Source: Paraconiothyrium sp. Pb-2020
Taxonomy: Eukaryota; Ascomycota; Dothideomycetes; Pleosporales; Didymosphaeriaceae
Assembly (NCBI GenBank): GCA_022419385.1
Contig: JAJUBI010000001.1
Location: forward strand, 2,666,001-2,730,000
Reading direction: 5' to 3'
DNA length: 64,000 bases
The notes beneath the pieces are model-generated. The model searched no databases, had not been told where the DNA came from, and saw only the letters and a list, made by a program, of their open reading frames with translations. Position numbers and translations under genes: made by a program. Positions 56,817-64,000 of the stretch are shown here, piece after piece (the first letter of the stretch is position 1; every line of letters begins with the position of its first letter).

Positions 56817-57621
56817 AAGTACTGGCGCATAGAGCTTCGCAGCGTTTACTTCGTAGTTCGTTGGGCTTTAGTCTTGGGATTCTGGTCAGCCTTGTCGAGA
56901 CTCCAGCGGTGACAAGAAGAAGGAGTGATGCCTGGAGCACGCGCAAACACAGCAAAAGAAACCCCGCTACAGATGCGCGTAAGCGAGGTTCTGGTATGCG
57001 CGATCAGGGTGCATCCATATTCTAACCAATGCTTGCCATTCCTTGATACACGCTTGTCGCCAGCCTTTTACCGAACTTATCATTCTGCTATGTCAGTATA
57101 TCAATCGCAAACTCGAGTTCATGATCTTTGTCTACTAGTGGTTGTATGCCAAATGGAAGATGTGACTGCTTTGAAAAGATATACCGCTGAGTGGCGTCCG
57201 TCTAGCAGATAGATGGTAGTGAGGACACGAGAGCGATGTAGTAACATCTGTCAGGATAGCTAATAGAGTGTGAAAACGATATGGAGGCATTCTGGTAATG
57301 ACAAAGATTGTATTGCTTCAACATACCAGATATGTTCGAAGATTGTTCAGATTATCGCAGTCGTAAAAGACAGTATACATAGTTAACCAACAACATCGGA
57401 CAATCAAAAACAGATTGCCGTAAATACTAATGAAGGGCATGAGACCGCATAAGATCTCGTAGTGGTGGGCGTCCTGATAGCGGACTAAGACGGTTGCAGA
57501 ACTCAGACTGGGTGAGAAGGGAGATCAAGCTTAACGTGAAGCCTTCGAACAGGATGGGTCGGGGTTGACAGACCTTTAGTTGAAAAGTTGTCCAGGCTTG
57601 ATGTTCCCAGGGTAGAGAGTC
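56817..57621. other. Intergenic
   Basis: Between the HET start and the 3' end of the Argonaute gene. No supported gene. A first exon of the HET gene could lie at 56,870-57,200 but I cannot define it. Confidence 0.45.
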
Positions 57622-60600
57622 CTAGATATAGAACATCGTATCCCTCAGATTCTGATGGATCTGCACATCTTCCGCACTAGCATTAGCCGGGGTACCTCCG
57701 GCAGCGGTCGATCCAGCCACAGATGGTGCAGCACTCGGGCTGGGAGTATCGTAGAAGTTGGACAAATAGCACCGCGCACGCTCGCACGCCAGATCTGCAT
57801 AGTACGCAGGCGGACACAGACTCACAGCTTTCGTCGCGCGTCCAAAAAGATAGCACATATTGTGCGTAAGATCCTCAACGATATCCGCAATGTTCTGGAA
57901 CGGAGGCGGAATCTGCTTGGCATATATCTGGCGGAAGATTTCATCGTGCACGATGTAGTAGTGACAAGGACGAGCGGTGCCTTGAAGAGCGGCGTGAGCT
58001 TGGAGAAAAAAGTCCCAGTTGCGGGCTTCGGTGACGCCTCGGTCGACGACAGTACCAGGCTTAGTATTGCCGGAACGATCGCAGTCTTGCTCTTGGGTAG
58101 GATAGAAACGCGTCTTATGGCGCTTTCCGCAGATGATGATGCTGAAGCGTGGGAGACCCTTCTTGGTGTCGGGTGCTGGGTAGACTAACTCGCAAGCACG
58201 ACGAAGTTGGGGCAACTCCACGCCAGTTACCATGTCGTACTGGCCTTCAGATACACCATCGCGATAGATGAGAATGTTCTCAGGCAGAGCGGTATGCTTA
58301 CCCTTCGTCTTCCAGAGATTCAGTCGGGACTTCAACATCTCGCCGAGATCATCGACGTTCTCCTGTCTTCCCCTCTGAACGCGCAAGACAGCCGGCCACT
58401 GACCAAGGATCTTGTCAGTCGAGGCTACCATTGCGGCGACCGAAGGTGCATTATGCGCAGAGCCTGGTGAAGGATGAGTAACATCTAAGCCCACAACCAT
58501 AGTCCTGTTTTGATCGATGACGTGAAGGTTCTTAGGCTCCACAACCTGATTGACTCCACCGAGCTTGAGGTTGATCTTCAACGCGACATTAGCGATGTAT
58601 TGATCACGACCACGATCCTTCGCAAGCTTCTGGCCGACGCAGCAAATTGTGTGAAGGCCATACTTCTTGTCGGCTAGCGTCTTGATACGCTTATAGAGAG
58701 GGATGCTAGCTTCGGGCAGAACGAGCAGTAGCAGCTGCAATTTAGCTCCAGCGGCGCCCTTGAGTTGTGTATCGAGTACTGGGTCATCAGGGTATTGAAG
58801 CTCGACTTTCTTGCCCGGCAGTGGTGCATTTGCGGTCATGCCTATTGTAGACAAGCCCTGGTGGAATTCATTCATGACAGCGGTAAGGCTGGCCTGGTCG
58901 AAAGCGTCCCGTCCTCCTCGCTGTGAGATCATCATGTAGGACCACTTCTGAAGTGTCGCCCCAGCGTTGAACTTGATTTTGATCATGTTCCAACTGCCGA
59001 AGCGAGTCTCAATTGTCTTGTTTCCCTTGTAGGTGACCTTGGGCCCATTGAGGATACGACCAGGGATCTTGACGAGACCAGGCGTGACCTTGAGATTGAA
59101 AGAACGCTGAATACAGTTAGCACGCGGTGCATAGATAGTCGGATGGTGACATACGAGCAGAATATTCGACTTCTCGTCAAGGCCAACAGTCGTGATACCC
59201 TCTTGTATGATCGAAGCTGCGTTGTCCCAAGGCTTGCGAACAGCATGTCGGATCATCTCCTGGGTCTGTCTACTGTCCAGTTTCGCCTTTGAAGGCTGGC
59301 CCGGAATAACGATGCAAACTTCTGCCGGTAAATACATCGGGTTCTGGCGATTCCCGCAGTTGACGACAGGAAGTTCAGGGTGCTGCAAGTTTCGCTTGTA
59401 TGCTGCAGTACGTTAGATCTAATCAAGCATCAAGTGACGAAGTACGTACTTGTCTTGAAGAAGTCGTACACGCTGATATACTTCCCACCTGTTGCTGGCC
59501 CTTCTTTCTTGCCGCCTTTGGCCTTTGCTTTTGTCGCAGAAGGCCCGCCATCGCCTTCAAGCCAGAACTCCACATCTTTCGCACCTGCACCGTGGGACTT
59601 CACCTTGGGTCTATTGGGTAGGCCGTGGCCATCATCCTTCCTGGCAAGCCCGAAGATAGTCTTGATGCGAGGGATTACTTCGCCCGCCTTGTTCTTCTTC
59701 TCCGGCAAGTGGGTAGTCCGCACACGAACCAACTTCAGGAATTTCTCCAGCGCGACTGTATTGCGGGTGCCATAGCTGCCCATGAGTCCGGGGAGGGGAC
59801 CAGTCTGGAAGAAAGCTCCATGACTGACGTTGACATTGACTAGGATGCGGCAGGTTGCGGTCCGAACGCTCGAGAAGAAGCCCCGGATGACTTCCAAGCC
59901 GGAGCCGAGATCGCCCCTGGCGGAATTCTGGCTCAATGAGAAGGTCTTGGTCGAGCCGATCGCAGCAAGTTTATTGGCGGATTTGGCATAGTGGTTGAGA
60001 AAGATGTTCAAAGCTTGCGTGAACTCGTGCTTGTTTGGTATTGCATTACCAAGGTTCGTGGAGTTTAAGTAGTCGGTCAATTGTCCGATGCTCAAACTAT
60101 TGATCCACATGAGACTGACCTTGTAGGTAGTCGCCCTAGTGACAGGCTCGTCCTCCCCTTCCGAACGATAGACGATCTCAAATTTGATGGGTTTTGTATC
60201 GTCTTTGTCCAGCTTCGTCTTGGAGACAAGGCTAGATTTGAAATCAGTTGCAACATCCCCCTTGTAAGGCGCTAGCTCGGGCGTCTCTAAGAGTAGCTGC
60301 ACGATCCGGTTGTGCTTTCTGCCTTTGGCCTCCGGGTCAACACCGATGGCGTACCGATGAAGAATAAGGTCGGAAGGTGGAATCAGCTCGACATAGTTGG
60401 CAGTGAGAAGTACCTTGGCGCCCCTCGTACCGAAGGCCGGACGTATGGGATGAGACTTCTCGTCCAGCTTCAGGGTGCTCAGATCAAGCGTCTTCTTTGT
60501 CGCCGGAAGCAGGGCATCCTCGACCTTCGTAACCTTTGGATCCTGTTGTTGTTGATTGCTAGAAACACACAGTCAGTAATGAGAACGAAGAGGTAGCTCT

Positions 60601-60805
60601 ACAAGATTGAGACTTACGGAAAGACCTGGATAGGCACTGGGCCGGCAGCATATCCACCCCGTCCACCACGAGGCCCGCCGCCTCTATCGCCACGCCCGCC
60701 GCCTCTACCTCCTCCCCGAAAGTCACCACCCCCACCGCCTCGTCCTCCGCCTCGCCCACCACCGCGATCTCCACGGCCTCCGCCTCGAGGTTGTCCAGTG
60801 GACAT
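57622..60805 (-). CDS. Argonaute (QDE-2-like) of the RNA-silencing pathway
   Basis: Three exons, 60805-60618, 60558-59450 and 59402-57622, give about 1025 aa; both joins are in frame (..VFP-NQQQQDPK.. and ..FKT-TYKRNLQHPELPVV..). Domains in order: an Arg-Gly-Gly-rich N-terminal tail (residues 1-55), N and linker domains, PAZ-like (about 270-420, with YDFFKTTYKR), MID (KYGLHTICCVGQKL) and PIWI. Catalytic residues are D in VVGLDVTHPS (about 739), E in RGRQENVDDL (about 780), D in LIYRDGVSEGQ (about 814) and D in PPAYYADLACERAR (about 969). The fourth tetrad position is thus Asp rather than His, an accepted variant. The enzyme binds small RNAs and slices targets (quelling). It ends DTMFYI, the typical C-terminus. 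Confidence 0.95.
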
Positions 60806-62178
60806 AGTAATGAATGGCTCAGAGAGACTATCGTAGGTCTCACTCGGTCGTTTACACAAAAAGCTAAGCTAAGCTAAGCTAAGCTAAGCAACAGAAGATA
60901 GCGGTAGCTTCCAATGCGTAATTCGCAGAATATCGCAGAGCAATATACAGAGTATTGATGCAAGACAGGAAGGCTGGAGTTCTGATGGATGAGACAATGA
61001 AGGGTAGACTAGCAAACGGGCACGGCTACGGGAAGAGTGGGGTAGCGGCAAAGCGGCGGCGCCACACCGCCAACCGTTTGCGAGAACGCGTGCCGATCCC
61101 TGCTGAACACGCGCTGACACGTCAGGTCGCGTTCGGGAATGTTCAGACAGTGGCATAGATGTGAGTCCTCAGCTTTGCGACCATGAGATCTGGCAATGAA
61201 TTTGGGATCATTCTTTGTTGAAGTAAGACTCGATGATCCATGACTCATTTCAGCCCCTGTTGCAATCTGTTTGCTCGCGGCCACACGCGTTCTTTGCTAG
61301 CGAATCGCTCTTCAATTCTGTTTGTTCCACGGGAGTACTCTCGATGCGCGTTTGAGGACAGGCATGAACACCTCGAGGTCCGTGGTGCAGTCTGGGCGGT
61401 CCACGACTCACAGCATTTGGTTCTGTGTGCTAGAAACTCGTACTCGCCTTGCCCTGCGATCCTCACAGCCGGCCACCATGTGGAAATGTCCTGCACATCG
61501 TCCTGAAAGGTACAGACCTTGTTCCATATCATCGATGTGGCCTCACCGCCTCTCCCATCACAGTCATTACGGCCGCATTTCGTCAGTGCACATGCGTATG
61601 GGAGCACAAGGCAAAAGGCAAATCCCGTCCCAGCGAATGGCACCAGACACCCCCGCATCGTCCAATGTCAGCACTTCATGAACCGGTTGTTTCGATTACT
61701 CAGCGTATGGCCGTTTTTATTTGGACCGGACTGAAACACCTATCACAGACCTCTCCTATCATCCAGAGCTGCTCGCCGTTGGCACGAGCATGCAGGTGAT
61801 GAGATATGCCCGCACCGGTGAACGTAGCTTTGTCTGTGGCGTGCCTCCCCACGTTCCCGGGTGTCACCAACCCACGCCGCAAGCCAATGACATCCGCCAC
61901 CTTGCATGTATGGTGATGCAGTCTCGTACGGAGTGCGAAGTTGCAACTTGTGAGAGAGCGGCCTCATGGTTTTGCTGCAGTCTGGGCGGATCGATGTCGA
62001 GTAGTAATTAGTACTCTTCTACGCTTATGAATGTATGTGCGATAACATGTATCATTCCGTGCGGGGTGCTGCACTACGCTCGGTCTTCGCTCGTGGGCCA
62101 TACGAACTCTAGGGAATGGATCGAAGACGGGTAGTAATAGTCCAAGACCATGACTAGATCATCTGCTGTCTGTAACCT
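60806..62178. other. 1.4-kb intergenic
   Basis: Only overlapping short frames on both strands (for example 61,245-61,658 - against 61,322-61,681 +). GCAGTCTGGGCGG occurs twice (near 61,388 and 61,979). No gene supported. Confidence 0.5.
60861..60890. repeat. (AAGCT)n tandem repeat upstream of Argonaute
   Basis: Five perfect AAGCT units plus AAGCA, about 55 nt upstream of the Argonaute ATG, so in its 5' untranslated region or promoter. Confidence 0.95.
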
Positions 62179-63588
62179 TCACCACTTCTGCATCCAGCTC
62201 TCGAAGCGCTTCCAGAGTGAGCTGTCTTCCGCCGGCACACCTGTGTCCCAATCAGGATCGTTGCTGAGTTGCTCCATCCACGCTTCCTTGATCTCCTTCC
62301 TTTTGTCGTCGTCAGCATCGTCCCACTCCCGCTGTATTCGCTTCACATTCATATCAATCTTCTCCTTCAAACGATACAACTCAATGTGCCGACGTCGAAA
62401 CATCTGCCTGAGCTCTTCCGGCCAGCCATCAAATTGGCGTCCGGGGATCAAGTCATTGACATGTTCTAGAGCCGCGTGAAACGTCCATTGCCCAGGCTCG
62501 GTAAAGTGCTCATGGCAATACCTCATCGGGCAGTCGAATGGACCAGGTCCTCCCTCGTCGAAGTGGTGTCGATCTAGCGCTTCGATCATCGTTGCTCCTA
62601 ATCCGCGGCGTTGGAGTTGGATGCGTTCGTCTATGAATTTGGCCTTCTCAAACCGTCCAATAGGTCCATCGAAAGTCCGCATAGGTATCATGACCGTCTG
62701 GTATTTGCGCCGCGATGCGACTTTTTCCAGTGCCCCTTTGTCTGACAGTCGATACAATGACCTTTCGATGGTCATGCTCTCCCCATTTGCACGTATGCGA
62801 CCGCGTCTGAACACTGGACCGCCTCCAGCCCAGGCGACAAAGGCAGTGGCCTCAACGCTAGGTGGACAAGCCTTCCAAAGGCGCAACAGGCGTGCTGACA
62901 GTCCCTTGGATTTAAAACAGATATTCCGAGCGGACGTTTGATATAGCACGACGCGCCTCACGTTGGGGAACAACTTTTCCAAGACTTCCCAGAAGCTCTT
63001 CAATAGGTCGTCCGAAGATTGCGTAGAGCTGGTGTCTCCCCTAGGCTCTATATGGCTATCGGCATCAACCGTATAATCGATCTCGATATTCTGCACCTTA
63101 GATAGGAAGGACATCTTGTAACCTACATGTCCAGGATGTCCGCCGGCTAGGAGCCATGTTGCGTCAACGGAATAGTACGTGTGCGGATCAGCCCAGAAAA
63201 GCTTGGATGCCTCAGCTCTTAGGAAAGACGAGGTGTGCATCAAATGGAACAAAGTCATGCGATCAGAGCCAAAGTCCAAGATGCGTAATTGAAGCTCGGG
63301 TGGCAATTGGAGCTCAGAGGGGAGGTTAGCGAGTGTCGACTCCGAGGTTAGAGGTATTGCAGCTTTATGCGCATCTTGAGACAGTAGGTGCTGATCGAAC
63401 GGTACACGTTCTGCGCCCTCCTCTGTCAAATGGAATGTCCAGTTCAAAGGAGGCGTAAAAGAACTACTCGAGTCCTCCTCTTCCAAGTCATGATCAGTAT
63501 CGTCTAGGCACGCAGCCACCGTTTTCCGGATGAATTTATGGCGCGGCTCGAAAGTTGTGACAAGGTTGAGGCGCTCTTCTGGGTCCAT
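62179..63588 (-). CDS. F-box-like fungal protein
   Basis: A single exon of 469 aa from ATG 63588. After an acidic N-terminal region, the stretch LPPELQLRILDFGSDRMTLFHLMHTSSFLRAEASKLFW resembles an F-box-like motif (Leu-Pro-Pro-Glu-Leu, then helix pairs), with the continuing ADPHTYYSVDATWLL found in many fungal F-box-like proteins. The remainder includes VQNIEIDY, FPNVRRVVLYQTS and a charged helical C-terminus (KEKIDMNVKRIQREWDD). Probable SCF substrate adaptor, substrate unknown. No signal peptide. The gene is complete and has normal codon use. Confidence 0.75.
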   Translation of the reverse strand: MDPEERLNLVTTFEPRHKFIRKTVAACLDDTDHDLEEEDSSSSFTPPLNWTFHLTEEGAERVPFDQHLLSQDAHKAAIPLTSESTLANLPSELQLPPELQLRILDFGSDRMTLFHLMHTSSFLRAEASKLFWADPHTYYSVDATWLLAGGHPGHVGYKMSFLSKVQNIEIDYTVDADSHIEPRGDTSSTQSSDDLLKSFWEVLEKLFPNVRRVVLYQTSARNICFKSKGLSARLLRLWKACPPSVEATAFVAWAGGGPVFRRGRIRANGESMTIERSLYRLSDKGALEKVASRRKYQTVMIPMRTFDGPIGRFEKAKFIDERIQLQRRGLGATMIEALDRHHFDEGGPGPFDCPMRYCHEHFTEPGQWTFHAALEHVNDLIPGRQFDGWPEELRQMFRRRHIELYRLKEKIDMNVKRIQREWDDADDDKRKEIKEAWMEQLSNDPDWDTGVPAEDSSLWKRFESWMQKW

Positions 63589-64000
63589 CTCAGTAGGATA
63601 GACACAGTGAGACGTGTTGTACTATTCTGTTCGACTGTTCGTTGTTGGTGGGTTCGTTGCCTAGAGGTGGCCAAATCGAAAACGGCTCGTTGTTTGTTGC
63701 AGCAATGCCGCCACTGCAGGGATCCTGCAGGGCTGCTGCAGCGCGCTTGCGCTGCGATAGAACGCGACGCTTGCTCGGTTATAAATCCCGTTGAAATGTA
63801 CCGCGTTCCAATAGGTAGATGAGTGGCGCGATAACACATGCTCATCCAGACAGTGTAACATTCTCCGCCTTCCTTTTGCTTAGTGGTGACCCTGTGTGTA
63901 CATTTGCTTCCACATGCGACGTCTTAACATTCTGTCTCGCTCCGCTCGGCATATCGAAGGGACTTGCTCGACTATGAGTGGAGCCTGGAACACCGAGGTG
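63589..64000. other. Intergenic edge
   Basis: No gene. A palindrome-rich GC stretch with CTGCAG repeats lies at 63,710-63,750 (CACTGCAGGGATCCTGCAG and GCTGCTGCAGC). Confidence 0.5.

Noticed and set aside
61245..61658. 137-codon frame on the minus strand
   Set aside because: Overlaps equally long frames on the plus strand and has no domain or conserved pattern.
1..64000. CRISPR arrays, bacterial operons, riboswitches
   Set aside because: The sequence is fungal nuclear DNA with spliceosomal introns; no such elements are seen.

Overview
The window is nuclear DNA of a filamentous ascomycete (Pezizomycotina). Most genes carry short introns of about 45-70 nt with GT..AG ends and CTNA-type branch sites, and the families found are typical of moulds: a HET-domain protein, a UstYa/DUF3328 protein, a LysM-in-CVNH lectin, a QDE-2-type Argonaute, an AIM32-like protein, a fungal F-box protein and a fungal_trans_2 regulator. 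A secreted pectate lyase suggests a plant-associated or saprotrophic species. Membership of the Dothideomycetes is only a guess from gene style.

Layout. 0.4-1.7 kb: F-box-like gene. 5.0-7.2 kb: a broken F-box/LRR-type gene. 8.4-22.4 kb: an accessory region with a BAHD-type acyltransferase, a decayed DUF3433 membrane-protein gene, an FAD monooxygenase, an MFS exporter, a UstYa-family oxidase candidate, a rhodopsin-like membrane protein and, at 21,954-22,415, a small secreted precursor with four near-identical units separated by Lys-Arg (Kex2) sites. 22.8-28 kb: a caspase-like relic, a pectate lyase and an MFS relic. 28.6-43.4 kb: a mostly ordinary block with a small membrane protein, an NmrA-like protein, an AIM32-like protein, mitochondrial leucyl-tRNA synthetase, an amino-acid permease, a STAND N-terminal relic, a C69-family peptidase homologue and a Dabb protein. 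44.3-45.4 kb: a tandemly duplicated small Cys-rich gene whose second copy is broken. 46-64 kb: an SDR, an MFS transporter, LysM-CVNH, a fungal_trans_2 regulator with a triplicated 3' end, a HET protein, Argonaute and an F-box-like protein.

The most interesting content is 13-22.4 kb. A signal-peptide/Kex2-repeat precursor lies close to a UstYa-family gene with two HxxHC motifs, and an MFS exporter is transcribed divergently from the UstYa gene. This is the arrangement expected of a dikaritin-type cluster (fungal ribosomal peptides cyclised by UstYa-family proteins). The FAD monooxygenase and acyltransferase could act as tailoring enzymes. The repeat unit is not one I recognise, so a new family is possible. 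The chemistry and the cluster limits are inference.

Several loci are decaying: F-box/LRR, DUF3433, caspase-like, MFS, STAND N-terminus and the second Cys-rich copy. Some of the premature stops fit CpA-to-TpA changes as made by RIP. The leucyl-tRNA synthetase stop codon is followed in frame by more protein-like sequence. The C69 homologue appears to have Ser at its nucleophile position.
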